From: Candidatus Pseudomonas phytovorans
GTDB lineage: Bacteria > Pseudomonadota > Gammaproteobacteria > Pseudomonadales > Pseudomonadaceae
Length of the DNA stretch: 64,000 nt
Direction of reading: 5' to 3'
Assembly (NCBI GenBank): GCA_029202525.1
Contig: CP119325.1
Location: forward strand, 1,191,001-1,255,000
Numbering within the stretch: position 1 is the first letter of the stretch; every line of letters begins with the position of its first letter. The translations under genes and the position numbers were made by a program. The notes beneath the pieces are model-generated. The model was not told the DNA's origin. It saw only the letters and a list, made by a program, of their open reading frames with translations, and did not search any database. Below, piece by piece: positions 44,053-52,678 of the stretch.

Positions 44053-44086
44053 CCCTGTGGGAGCGGGCGTGCCCGCTCCCACAGGG
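44053..44086. repeat. Near-perfect REP palindrome
   Basis: Two REP halves are fused head to head with only two loop bases: CCCTGTGGGAGCGGGC, GT, GCCCGCTCCCACAGGG. The 16-base-pair stem lies eight bases after the zinc-ribbon gene stop and could end its transcript. Confidence 0.85.
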
Positions 44087-44093
44087 TTACTGA

Positions 44094-45458
44094 CTATTCC
44101 GGCGAACGGAAGCTGAGGCTGTAGTTCACGGCCTTCGGCCCCGGGTCGAGGATGTCCAGGGCGATATGGATCGGTGTCTGGCTTGGCATGTCGCCACGCC
44201 CGGCCAACTCGCCAGACAGGTACTCGCTGGGCTTGAAACGCCGGCTCGCGATCAGTTGACCATTTAGGTCGGCAAAACGCAGCTCCAGCAGCGGGAACGG
44301 TTGGGCGAACGGTGCACGGTTGTAGATGATCGCATCGACGATCAGTGCGCCTTTGAAGTCCGGGTGGCTGCGCACCACCAGATTGCTGCTCTTGATTCGT
44401 GCGATATCGACGCGGGTCGGCACCTGGCACCCGACCATCGGGCAAATTTGCTGGAAGATCGGCCGGTACTGGTCCTGGCGGGCCATCTCGTCGAAGTGGA
44501 ACCACACATACTGGAACGCCAGCAGGCCGGCGGCCAGCAGGGTGAGAAAGCCCCACAGCAGGCGCTTGCCCCAGTTTGGCGCAGGTTTTTCCCAGCCCAG
44601 TTGCAGCGGGTCGTCGACGACATCGACCAGCGGTTCCTTGCGCGCTGTGCGCTCGGGCTTGCTGGCAAGGCCTGGCTCCAGGCGTTCACCCGGCAGCGGC
44701 TCGAGGGGGTCGTCGTCGCGCGCCGACAGGTGCAGCGCCAGCGGCTCATCGTCGCGGGCGCTCAGGCCTTGTTCCGGGATTTCGTCATCGCTGGCGCGCA
44801 GCGGTTCGCTGAATGCGGGTTGGTCATCGATTTCGGCTGCACGGTGTACGGGCGGCTCGTCATCGATGTCCAGGTCAAGGTTGCTGCCCAAGGTTGGCTC
44901 AGTGCGCTCGCCGGGCCCAGGCTCCAGGTCCAGCTCCAGGGGCTGCGGTTCCAGCAGTACCGGGGCGGGCTCTGCTGGCGTTTGTGGCTCGAAGGGCTCG
45001 TCGGTGGCGTTGCCGAACAAGTCGTCCGCATGCTCGTCCGGGTGCAACTCGTCACGCCGCGCCTGCAACCCGCCATCCTGGTCGGCGGGGCGTGCCGGTG
45101 CCGGCTGGCCGCGCTGCTCCAGGCGTGCCAGTTCCTGGTCGAGGTCCAGTGCGTCCAGCGCCTGGGCAGTCAGGGCCCAGTCTTCGTCAGGCGTGATACT
45201 GCGCTCGCGGCTGACAGGCTCGGGCGTGATCGGCGGCTCGACCACTGGCTCGGCAGGTGCCGCTGGCACAGGCACAGGCACAGGCACTGGCACCTCAGGT
45301 GCGCTGGCACGGTTCTGCTCCAGCAGTTGCCTGGCGGCATTGAACACCTGCAGGCAATGGCCGCAGCGCACCACACCGCGGGCCAGGCTCAACTGGTGGT
45401 GGGTGACGCGAAAGCTGGTCTGGCAATGCGGGCACTGGGTGACGAAACTGTCGGTCAT
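44094..45458 (-). CDS. DUF3426 zinc-ribbon membrane protein
   Basis: The 454-residue product starts with a zinc ribbon (CPHC at 9-12 and CGHC at 32-35). A long acidic, Pro/Glu-rich spacer (about 50-280) includes a VPVPVPVP run. One membrane helix follows (about 298-318, WGFLTLLAAGLLAFQYVWF), then a DUF3426 periplasmic beta domain to the C-terminus. The plan resembles MJ0042-type putative zinc-finger proteins. It sits between prmA and dusB as in other Pseudomonas. No function is proven. Confidence 0.88.
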   Translation of the reverse strand: MTDSFVTQCPHCQTSFRVTHHQLSLARGVVRCGHCLQVFNAARQLLEQNRASAPEVPVPVPVPVPAAPAEPVVEPPITPEPVSRERSITPDEDWALTAQALDALDLDQELARLEQRGQPAPARPADQDGGLQARRDELHPDEHADDLFGNATDEPFEPQTPAEPAPVLLEPQPLELDLEPGPGERTEPTLGSNLDLDIDDEPPVHRAAEIDDQPAFSEPLRASDDEIPEQGLSARDDEPLALHLSARDDDPLEPLPGERLEPGLASKPERTARKEPLVDVVDDPLQLGWEKPAPNWGKRLLWGFLTLLAAGLLAFQYVWFHFDEMARQDQYRPIFQQICPMVGCQVPTRVDIARIKSSNLVVRSHPDFKGALIVDAIIYNRAPFAQPFPLLELRFADLNGQLIASRRFKPSEYLSGELAGRGDMPSQTPIHIALDILDPGPKAVNYSLSFRSPE

Positions 45459-45500
45459 GCGGCAATCCGGGAGCTGTGCAGAGAGATATTCTAGGCCCGC

Positions 45501-46379
45501 TTAGCGGCGGCGACCACTGATGCGCACCCAACCATCGCGGACGACGATCGGGTCCAGCTCGAAGTCGGCGGCGTAGGCTGCGGCCACCTCCTCACCTTGT
45601 TCGGCGAGGATGCCGGACAACGCCAGCAGGCCGCCTGGGCGAACCAGGCCGGACAATTGCGGTGCCAGCGACACCAGCGGGCCGGCGAGGATATTGGCGA
45701 CCAGCACGTCGGCCTGCATGGCCGGCATGTGCTCGGGCAGGTACAGCGCCAGCTTTTCATCGGCGATGCCGTTGCGCTGGGCATTGTCACGCGAAGCCTC
45801 GATGGCCTGCACGTCAATGTCGGTACCGACCGCTTCACGGGCGCCCAGCAGCAGCGAGGCGATGGCCAGAATGCCCGAGCCGCAGCCGAAGTCCAGCACC
45901 TCGGTGCCTTCGAGTTGCTGGCCGTCGAGCCATTCCAGGCACAGGGCAGTGGTGGGGTGAGTGCCGGTGCCGAAGGCAAGGCCCGGATCCAGCAGCAGGT
46001 TGACGGCGTCCTTTTCCGGGGCTTCGTGCCAGCTTGGCACGATCCACAGGCGGCGGCCGAAACGCATGGGCTGGAAGTTGTCCATCCAGCTGCGCTCCCA
46101 GTCCTGGTCCTCGATCACCTCGGCCTGGTGCTGTGGCAGCTCGGCGCCGGTCAGCAGGCGCAGGTGGGCAAACACCTGCTCGGGCACGGCATCGGCCTCG
46201 AACAGCGCCAGCAAGTGGGTGTGCGACCACAGCGGGGTGGTGTTGAGGTCTGGCTCGAAGATCGGTTGATCTTCGGCGTCCATGAACGTGACCGAGACGG
46301 CACCTACTTCAAGCAGGGCATCTTCGTAGGTTTCGGCTTGTTCCGGGCTGATGGCCAGGCGAACTTGCAGCCAGGGCAT
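45501..46379 (-). CDS. prmA: Ribosomal protein L11 methyltransferase PrmA
   Basis: This 292-residue SAM methyltransferase trimethylates several amino groups of ribosomal protein L11. The N-terminal substrate-recognition part begins PWLQVRLAISPEQAE, and the Rossmann domain carries LDPGLAFGTGTHPTTALCLEWL and VLDFGCGSGILAIA, with NILAGPL as motif IV. An ATG three codons earlier would give MPAMPWLQ; 46379 is preferred. Confidence 0.96.
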   Translation of the reverse strand: MPWLQVRLAISPEQAETYEDALLEVGAVSVTFMDAEDQPIFEPDLNTTPLWSHTHLLALFEADAVPEQVFAHLRLLTGAELPQHQAEVIEDQDWERSWMDNFQPMRFGRRLWIVPSWHEAPEKDAVNLLLDPGLAFGTGTHPTTALCLEWLDGQQLEGTEVLDFGCGSGILAIASLLLGAREAVGTDIDVQAIEASRDNAQRNGIADEKLALYLPEHMPAMQADVLVANILAGPLVSLAPQLSGLVRPGGLLALSGILAEQGEEVAAAYAADFELDPIVVRDGWVRISGRRR

Positions 46380-46467
46380 GGCGGGCACCTTTGGTAAATC
46401 GACAGAGGGCAGCCCTAGGCTGCGCGAAGGCTGGCAGTTTACGCGAGTGCAGGGGATTTGTGGATCG

Positions 46468-46486
46468 GGGGCTGCATGGCAGCCCC
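46468..46486 (-). terminator. GC hairpin after the MaoC gene
   Basis: GGGGCTGC / GCAGCCCC with an ATG loop lies ten bases beyond the MaoC stop. No U-tract. Confidence 0.45.
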
Positions 46487-46495
46487 AAAGCTACA

Positions 46496-46951
46496 TCAGA
46501 CAAAACAGAGTGAGAGCGACTCAGCTATATAAGCAGGCTTCTCTTCTCCTTCAATTTCCAGCGTGGCAATCGCCTTGAGCAACCATTGCCCCGGCTTCTT
46601 CTCCACCACTTCGGCCAGGTCGACCTTCAATCGCACCTGGCTGTCGACCTTGACCGGCTGGATGAACCGCACGCTGTCCAGCCCGTAGTTCACCACCATC
46701 TTCAGCCCTTGCGGCAGGATCAGGATGTCCTCGATCAGCTTGGGGATCAGTGACAATGTCAGGAAACCGTGGGCAATCGTGCCGCCAAACGGGGTTTTTG
46801 CCGCCTTTTCAGGGTCGACATGGATGAATTGGAAATCGCCTGTCGCCTCGGCGAACAGGTTGATACGCTGCTGGTCGATTTTTAGCCAGGCGGAGCGGCC
46901 CAGTTCCTTACCAACGTATTGCGAAAGCTCTGTAACCGGTACATAGGGCAT
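46496..46951 (-). CDS. MaoC-family acyl dehydratase
   Basis: The 151-residue protein has the single hot-dog fold of R-specific enoyl-CoA hydratases. The catalytic region reads FAEATGDFQFIHVDPEKAAKTPFGGTIAHGFLTLSL, split here as the Asp and His of DFQFIHVD and the GTIAHGFL hydration motif. It hydrates trans-2-enoyl-CoA, often linked to PHA or fatty-acid turnover. A TTGACT box lies at 47018-47013 on the minus strand, with a weak -10. Stands alone, divergent from the lrgA-like gene. Confidence 0.9.
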   Translation of the reverse strand: MPYVPVTELSQYVGKELGRSAWLKIDQQRINLFAEATGDFQFIHVDPEKAAKTPFGGTIAHGFLTLSLIPKLIEDILILPQGLKMVVNYGLDSVRFIQPVKVDSQVRLKVDLAEVVEKKPGQWLLKAIATLEIEGEEKPAYIAESLSLCFV

Positions 46952-47062
46952 CGCGGACTCTCCAGGTTGTCAGTTGGTACGAAAGTGCAAGATCAGCACG
47001 GCGAACCGTTTCAGTCAAGTTGTCCGTTTTTCGACGAATATCGGTATATAGCTGTGCGTGCT

Positions 47063-47068
47063 TATAAT
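47063..47068 (+). promoter_or_regulatory. Candidate -10 box for the cid/lrg pair
   Basis: A perfect TATAAT lies 27 bases upstream of the ATG at 47095. No good -35 is found 16-18 bases upstream, so an activator may be needed. Confidence 0.4.
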
Positions 47069-47094
47069 GGCTGCCATGCCCGAGGGAGATGCTT

Positions 47095-47457
47095 ATGCTG
47101 TTGCGTGGTTTGACCTGGCTGGTCCTGTTCCAGCTGCTGGGAACGGCGATCAATCATCTGTTGGTGCCGTTTCTACCGGGGCCGATCATCGGCCTGGTGC
47201 TGCTGTTGGCCTTCCTCATGGCCCGCGGTGAGGTGGGGAAGCCGCTGAACGAAGCGGCCAGCAGCCTGCTGCGCTACCTGCCGCTGTTGCTGGTGCCGCC
47301 GGCAGTGGGGGTAATGGTGTATGCCAAGGATATCGCCGCCGACTTCTGGGCGATTGCTGGCGCCTTGCTGATTTCCTGCCTGGTGACACTGGTGTTTGTC
47401 GGTGTGCTGATGCAAAAGCTCATCCACCGCCAGGGCAAGCGCGAGGAACAGCCATGA
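47095..47457 (+). CDS. CidA/LrgA-family holin-like protein
   Basis: This 120-residue membrane protein has four hydrophobic segments and a basic C-terminal tail (LIHRQGKREEQP). It contains FLPGPIIGLVLLLAFLMARGEV, typical of CidA/LrgA. The family forms holin-like pores or exports small molecules and is linked to autolysis and pyruvate transport. The start at 47095 has GGGAG six bases upstream. Its stop overlaps the following gene. Confidence 0.9.
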   Translation: MLLRGLTWLVLFQLLGTAINHLLVPFLPGPIIGLVLLLAFLMARGEVGKPLNEAASSLLRYLPLLLVPPAVGVMVYAKDIAADFWAIAGALLISCLVTLVFVGVLMQKLIHRQGKREEQP

Positions 47458-48170
47458 TGCCCGACTGGCAAGGCGCGCTGAATGCAGTCGTGCACCACCC
47501 TTTGTTCGGTATCGGTATCACGCTGGGTGCCTACCAGGTGGTGCTGGCGGCCTACGAGAAAACCCGCTGGATCTTCCTGCAGCCGGTATTGGTGTCGATG
47601 TTGCTGGTAATCGGCGTGTTGCTGCTGTGCGGCATCGAATACAGCGAGTACCGCAAGAGCACCGAAATCATGAATATCCTGCTGGGCCCCGCCACCGTGG
47701 CGCTGGCCGTGCCGCTGTATCTCAACCTGCGGCGTATCCGGCAGCTGTTCTGGCCCACATTTACTACGCTGGTTATCGGGGGGCTGTTCGCTACGCTCTG
47801 CTGCCTGTTGCTAGGCTGGTGGTTCGGTGCAGAACACATGATCCTGATGACCATGGCACCCAAGTCGGTGACCTCGCCAATCGCCATGCTGGTGGCCGAG
47901 CAGATTGGCGGTGTGGCGGCCCTGGCGGCAGTATTCGTACTGATCACCGGGGTGATCGGCGCGATCTTCGGCCCGGCGCTGCTGAGCCGTTTCGGCGTGC
48001 ACAGCCCTGAGGCGCGCGGCATGTCGCTGGGCGTCACCGCGCATGCGGTGGGTACTTCGGTCGCCTTGCAGGAAAGTGATGAATGCGGCGCTTTTGCCGC
48101 ACTGGCGATGAGCTTGATGGGGGTAGCCACGGCGGTGTTCCTGCCGCTGGCGGTCAGCCTGGTGGCTTGA
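47454..48170 (+). CDS. LrgB/CidB-family membrane protein
   Basis: The 238-residue product has about seven or eight hydrophobic helices and the family segments GPATVALAVPLYLNLRRI and APKSVTSPIAMLVAEQIGG. The late motif GVTAHAVGTSVALQESDECGAFAAL is strongly conserved. It pairs with the CidA/LrgA protein, with an overlap of four bases (ATGA). The exact role (CidAB- or LrgAB-like) cannot be told from sequence. Confidence 0.93.
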   Translation: MMPDWQGALNAVVHHPLFGIGITLGAYQVVLAAYEKTRWIFLQPVLVSMLLVIGVLLLCGIEYSEYRKSTEIMNILLGPATVALAVPLYLNLRRIRQLFWPTFTTLVIGGLFATLCCLLLGWWFGAEHMILMTMAPKSVTSPIAMLVAEQIGGVAALAAVFVLITGVIGAIFGPALLSRFGVHSPEARGMSLGVTAHAVGTSVALQESDECGAFAALAMSLMGVATAVFLPLAVSLVA

Positions 48171-48179
48171 GGAGTTGTG

Positions 48180-48770
48180 ATGACACTACCGCTGTTTCCG
48201 CTCAATACCGTGCTGTTTCCTGGCTGCTTTCTCGATCTGCAGATTTTCGAGGCGCGCTACCTGGACATGATCGGGCGCTGCATGAAGCAGGGTGAAGGCT
48301 TTGGGGTGGTCTGCATCCTGGAGGGCGAGCAGGTTGGCAAGGCGCCACCGATGGTCGCCTCGATCGGCTGTGAAGCGGTGATTCGCGACTTTGTGCAGCA
48401 GGATAATGGCTTGCTGGGCATTCGCGTAGAAGGTGTGCGGCGCTTCAATCTGGGCAGTACCGAGGTGCAGAAGGACCAGTTGCTGGTGGGGCAGGTGCAA
48501 TGGTTGCCGGAGCAGGCGGACAGCCCGTTGCTTGAAGCAGATGATGACTTGTTGGCGTTGCTGGTGGCCTTGGGCGAACACCCAATGGTCGAGGCGCTGG
48601 ACATGCCGCGCCCGGTGGACGGGCGCCAGGCGCTGGCCAACCAGCTGGCGTATCTGCTGCCGTTCATGGAAGAAGACAAGCTGGACCTGCTGACCCTCGA
48701 CTCGCCGCAGCAGCGGCTGGGCGAGATCCAGAGGCTGCTGGAGCGGATTCAGGGCGAGCTGTTCGCCTGA
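48180..48770 (+). CDS. LON substrate-binding domain protein
   Basis: The 196-residue protein starts LPLFPLNTVLFPGCFLDLQIFEARYLDMI, the N-terminal domain of Lon protease, without the AAA+ and protease parts. Such stand-alone domains (YcaE/PUA-like) are common in proteobacteria and of unknown function. GGAG lies five bases before the ATG at 48180. It may be cotranscribed with the cid/lrg pair (nine bases apart). Confidence 0.9.
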   Translation: MTLPLFPLNTVLFPGCFLDLQIFEARYLDMIGRCMKQGEGFGVVCILEGEQVGKAPPMVASIGCEAVIRDFVQQDNGLLGIRVEGVRRFNLGSTEVQKDQLLVGQVQWLPEQADSPLLEADDDLLALLVALGEHPMVEALDMPRPVDGRQALANQLAYLLPFMEEDKLDLLTLDSPQQRLGEIQRLLERIQGELFA

Positions 48771-48783
48771 TGGTTCTTTGTCA

Positions 48784-48886
48784 CCTGTCATGGCCTCTTC
48801 GCGGGCACGCCCGCTCCCAAAGGTAACTCGCAGGATTCAAAACCTGTGCAGCACCTGTGGGAGCGGGCGTGCCCGCGAAGAGGCCA
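48784..48886. repeat. REP pair (inverted) between converging genes
   Basis: Copies at 48791-48824 and 48854-48886 face each other, and the stem continues outside the REP (CCTGTCATGGCC and its complement). Confidence 0.85.
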
Positions 48887-48898
48887 TGACAGGCGACA

Positions 48899-50215
48899 TC
48901 AATACTGATAGCGCAGCAAAGCATGCGGCAGCGCGTGCATGGCAAAGAACGCCAGCAGCGCCACACACGCCGGCAACACCAGCCACCAGACCCGCTGCGG
49001 CAACGCCGGCAGGGTCTGGCGATGCTGCACCAGTGTCAGGCTAAGCGCACACACACAACAGGCCAACATGGCCCCGGCGAGGATGTCGGTCGGCCAGTGC
49101 GCCCCCAGGTACACCCGCGACAGCGCAATCGCCAGCGCCGGAATACAGCCCAGCATGACCCAGGTCAGGCGCATGCGCGGCGGCTGGCCACGCCCCGCCA
49201 GCACTGCCAATACCAGAAAGAAGGCGAACGACGCCGAACTGTGCCCGCTGGGCATGCTGTAGCTGGTCAGCGGGTCTGTCAGTACTTCAGGCCTGGCGCG
49301 GGCGAACAGCCATTTCAGGCTGCCATTTGCCACCGCTGTACCTATCAGTGCGCCGCCGGCGAACAGGGCATGGCGCCACTGCCGGGCAAGTAGCAGCAAA
49401 CCCGTCAACAAGCCACCGAGGAAGAATTGGGTTTTGAAGTCGCCCAGGCGAGTGACCAGCACCACGGTGCCATCAATGGCTTGGCTGCGGTGTTCCTGTA
49501 CCAGCGTCATCACGCCCTGGTCGAACTCGTGCAGGTAGGGCCAGCCCAGGAAAATCCCGGCCAATGCCAGAAAGCTCAAACCCGCGACCAACCGGGTGCT
49601 GTGGCGCTGATCGCGAATGCTGCTGTTCAGGCTGAGCCCGATGATGACTGCCAATGTGCCGGCGATGATGCCAGCATCCAGCCAGAAGCCTTCCGGTAGC
49701 GGCAGGCGCATGGCCGCGCCGGTGGCCCAGCCCGGTAGCAGGTAGGCTACCGACCAGCCCGCGCCGGCCACCAGGCTGACGGCGATGAAGCGTGGCAGGG
49801 GCATGTCGAACATGCCGGCGACCATGGGCAACATAGGCCGCAGCGGGCCGATGAAGCGCCCCACCAGCAGGCTGGCGATGCCATATCGCTTGAAGTAGCT
49901 TTCGGCGCTTCCAATCCATTCCGGGTGGTGGCGCAGCAGTGGCAGGCGGCGGATATTCTGGTGAAAGTACTTGCCCAGCGTGTACGACACCGCGTCGCCG
50001 AGCAGGCCGCCAAGAAAGCCCAGCAGCAATGTTTCGCCCAAGGTGAAGGCACCGCTGCCGGCCAGTACCGCGACGGCGAACAGCAGCACGGTGCCCGGCA
50101 CGATGATGCCGGCAATGGCCAGGCACTCAATGCAGGCTATCAGGAAAATTGCCACGCCAAGCCACTGCGGGTTGGCGCTGAGCCAGCCGGTCAGGCCATC
50201 GAGCCATTGGCCCAT
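48899..50215 (-). CDS. DedA-PAP2 fusion membrane protein
   Basis: This 438-residue membrane protein has two parts. Residues about 1-190 are DedA/SNARE-associated (GRFIGPLRPMLPMVAG). Residues about 200-438 are a PAP2 lipid phosphatase with the three catalytic motifs KWLFARARP, PSGHSS and SRVYLGAHWPTD. The fusion is known in proteobacteria. It probably dephosphorylates a lipid, with the DedA half in lipid translocation (undecaprenyl phosphate is the current idea for DedA). Substrate unproven. Confidence 0.9.
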   Translation of the reverse strand: MGQWLDGLTGWLSANPQWLGVAIFLIACIECLAIAGIIVPGTVLLFAVAVLAGSGAFTLGETLLLGFLGGLLGDAVSYTLGKYFHQNIRRLPLLRHHPEWIGSAESYFKRYGIASLLVGRFIGPLRPMLPMVAGMFDMPLPRFIAVSLVAGAGWSVAYLLPGWATGAAMRLPLPEGFWLDAGIIAGTLAVIIGLSLNSSIRDQRHSTRLVAGLSFLALAGIFLGWPYLHEFDQGVMTLVQEHRSQAIDGTVVLVTRLGDFKTQFFLGGLLTGLLLLARQWRHALFAGGALIGTAVANGSLKWLFARARPEVLTDPLTSYSMPSGHSSASFAFFLVLAVLAGRGQPPRMRLTWVMLGCIPALAIALSRVYLGAHWPTDILAGAMLACCVCALSLTLVQHRQTLPALPQRVWWLVLPACVALLAFFAMHALPHALLRYQY

Positions 50216-50217
50216 GT

Positions 50218-50886
50218 TCAGCTTCCTTGTTCGAGAATGAAGAAGTCACGGCCTTCGACTTGGCCGCGACGTAACGGGTTCCGTGTGCAGAACCGGGCGT
50301 ACTCGGCGTCGACGAAGCGGTAGGGCAGATGCTCGTCGCGACCGTGCGGGATGCCCAGTCGCGCGGCCTGTATTACCCGGGGTACGGTGTTGCCGCAATC
50401 TTCCACGTACAGGCGCTCGGCGTCGAAGCGTTGGGCGTCCCAGTCCGGTACTTTCAGGCCCAGGGCTCGGCACAGCAGGGTCTGGCCGGCGCACAGGCGT
50501 TCATCCGGGCGCAGCTTGCCGCTGGCGTCGGGGTTGTTCAGTTGCATCTGCGCCAGACTGTTCGGGCCAGAGCGGGCATCCTGCCAAGGATAGGCAGACT
50601 TGATCAGCACCGCATTGCCTGGGCCATGGGCGCTGAAGTTCAGCGAGTCGCCGCCGCGTGCGTAGTACATGTAGATATGCCCGCCATCGAGAAACAGCGC
50701 CTTGCGCTTTTCGGTGTAGCCGAGCGAGGCGTGGCTGCCTCTGTCGGTGAGGTAATAGGCCTCGGTTTCGATGATGCGCGCGGCCAGCCACAGGTCGCCT
50801 TGGCGATGGCGGATTACCTTGCCCAGCAAGGCCTTGGCCAGGGTCTGGGCATCGCGGTCGAAAAAGCTGTCGGGCAGGGCAGGCAT
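50218..50886 (-). CDS. DNA-3-methyladenine glycosylase (AAG/Mpg type)
   Basis: The 222-residue product is an alkyladenine glycosylase. It removes alkylated purines and starts base-excision repair. The catalytic region is RIIETEAYYLTDRGSHAS, and the flipped-base pocket motif YARGGDSLNF is present. The start at 50886 gives PALPDSFF and LAKALLGKVIRH. The gene ends two bases before the DedA-PAP2 gene starts, so they are probably coupled. Confidence 0.92.
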   Translation of the reverse strand: MPALPDSFFDRDAQTLAKALLGKVIRHRQGDLWLAARIIETEAYYLTDRGSHASLGYTEKRKALFLDGGHIYMYYARGGDSLNFSAHGPGNAVLIKSAYPWQDARSGPNSLAQMQLNNPDASGKLRPDERLCAGQTLLCRALGLKVPDWDAQRFDAERLYVEDCGNTVPRVIQAARLGIPHGRDEHLPYRFVDAEYARFCTRNPLRRGQVEGRDFFILEQGS

Positions 50887-51405
50887 GCGGGCAGTTCGCG
50901 GCTGGGAGGCGGGGGATGATAGCAATGAATGGCTTAATCGAGGCTGAACTGGGGTTACGATTGAATGGTATCTGTATGTTTCATTGGTGGGGCTGCCGGG
51001 GTGTTCGCCTTGAGATATTCGGCGTCGGTGAGATCGAGCGCCGCCCGCGCGGCGCTTCGCGGGACAAGCCCGCTCCCACATTTGTTGCAACGTGGCCCTG
51101 TCTGTGGGACAGGCGTTGCCAGCCTTGGTGTAAGGCTTGAGACATGTGGGGCGGCATTGGCGCCAACTCAAAAATGCGACCAGCCCCACCAAGCTGGCAA
51201 CCATGGCCTGACAGGCTTGGTACGTTGCAACAAATGTGGGAGCGGGCTTGCCCCGCGAAGCGCCGCGCGGGCGGCGCTCGATTTCACAGGCGCCAAAAAC
51301 CTAAAGGCAGGCAGCCATTTTCTACCATCCGCCACCCGCCGCTGGGCGTACACCTGCGCGGCAGTTATAATCAGCCGATTTCCCCTTCGCCAAGACACCG
51401 AACCC
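50887..51405. other. 519-base noncoding interval before proA
   Basis: No gene fits here. The main content is the 60-base REP-type inverted repeat described separately (51033-51282). The last 100 bases lead into proA and must hold its promoter; TATAAT occurs at 51365-51370 as AGTTATAATC, about 36 bases before the ATG, without a clear -35. Confidence 0.6.
51033..51282. repeat. Extended REP inverted repeat, 60-base arms
   Basis: The arms at 51033-51092 and 51223-51282 match at 59 of 60 bases. Each holds a REP core (CGCGGGACAAGCCCGCTCCC) extended by GAGCGCCGCCCGCGCGGCGC outside and ACATTTGTTGCAACG inside. A 130-base core lies between them. The arms are almost twice the usual REP length. Confidence 0.88.
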
Positions 51406-52677
51406 ATGACTGAGTCCGTTCTTGACTACATGACCCGCCTGGGTCGCGCCGCCCGTGAGGCTTCCCGGGTGATCGGCCGTGCCAGCACCGCGCAGAAGAA
51501 CCGCGCCCTGCAAGCCGCCGCCGAGGCGCTGGACGGCGCCCGTGCCGAGCTGACTGCCGCCAACGAGCTGGACTTGGCTGCTGGCCGCGCCAACGGCCTC
51601 GAACCGGCGCTGCTTGACCGTCTGGCGCTGACCCCTGCGCGTATCGACGGCATGATCACCGGCCTGCGCCAGGTGGCCAGCTTGCCGGACCCGGTCGGTG
51701 CCATCCGCGACATGAGCTACCGCCCGTCGGGCATCCAGGTCGGTAAGATGCGCACGCCGCTGGGGGTGATCGGGATCATCTACGAGTCGCGCCCGAACGT
51801 GACCATCGATGCTGCCAGCCTGTGCCTGAAGTCGGGTAACGCGACCATTCTGCGGGGCGGCTCCGAAGCTATCCATTCCAACCGTGCCATCGCCACCTGC
51901 ATTCAGCGTGGCCTGGCCGCTGCTGGCCTGCCGGCCGCCGTGGTGCAGGTGGTCGAGACCACCGACCGTGAGGCCGTGGGTGCGTTGATCAGCATGCCGG
52001 AATTCGTCGATGTCATCGTGCCGCGTGGCGGCCGTGGCCTGATCGAGCGTATCAGCCGCGATGCCCGTGTGCCGGTGATCAAGCACCTGGACGGCATCTG
52101 CCACGTCTATGTCAGCCAGCATGCTGACCTGGACAAAGCCTGGAACGTGGCCTTCAACGCCAAGACTTACCGCTACGGCATCTGTGGCGCCATGGAAACA
52201 CTGCTGGTCGACCAGCAGGTGGCCGAGCGCTTCCTGCCGGAAATGGCCCGCCGCTTCCGGGAAAAGGGCGTGGAGCTGCGTGGCTGCGAGCGCACCCGGG
52301 CGATCATCGATGCCAAGCCGGCCACTGAAGATGACTGGCACACCGAGTACCTGGACGCGATCCTGTCGATCCGCGTTGTGCAGGGCCTGGAACAGGCCAT
52401 CGAGCACATCAACCACTATGGCTCGCACCACACCGATTCGATCATCAGCGAACACCAGGGTGAAGCCCGTCAGTTCATGGCCGAGGTCGATTCGGCATCG
52501 GTCATGCTCAACACCCCGACCTGCTTCGCCGACGGCTTCGAGTACGGCCTGGGTGCGGAAATCGGTATTTCCACCGACAAGCTGCATGCCCGTGGCCCGG
52601 TTGGCCTGGAAGGCCTGACCTGCGAGAAATACGTGGTGATCGGCGACGGCCAGTTGCGCGGCCAGGGGTCGTGCTGA
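51406..52677 (+). CDS. proA: Gamma-glutamyl phosphate reductase ProA
   Basis: The 423-residue NADPH enzyme makes glutamate-5-semialdehyde in proline synthesis. The aldehyde-dehydrogenase fold shows the catalytic Cys in KHLDGICHVYV and the conserved MRTPLGVIGIIYESRPNVT. The start at 51406 gives MTESVLDYMTRLG; sequence upstream is repeat. First gene of the proA-nadD-rsfS-rlmH row. Confidence 0.97.
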   Translation: MTESVLDYMTRLGRAAREASRVIGRASTAQKNRALQAAAEALDGARAELTAANELDLAAGRANGLEPALLDRLALTPARIDGMITGLRQVASLPDPVGAIRDMSYRPSGIQVGKMRTPLGVIGIIYESRPNVTIDAASLCLKSGNATILRGGSEAIHSNRAIATCIQRGLAAAGLPAAVVQVVETTDREAVGALISMPEFVDVIVPRGGRGLIERISRDARVPVIKHLDGICHVYVSQHADLDKAWNVAFNAKTYRYGICGAMETLLVDQQVAERFLPEMARRFREKGVELRGCERTRAIIDAKPATEDDWHTEYLDAILSIRVVQGLEQAIEHINHYGSHHTDSIISEHQGEARQFMAEVDSASVMLNTPTCFADGFEYGLGAEIGISTDKLHARGPVGLEGLTCEKYVVIGDGQLRGQGSC

Positions 52678-52678
52678 G

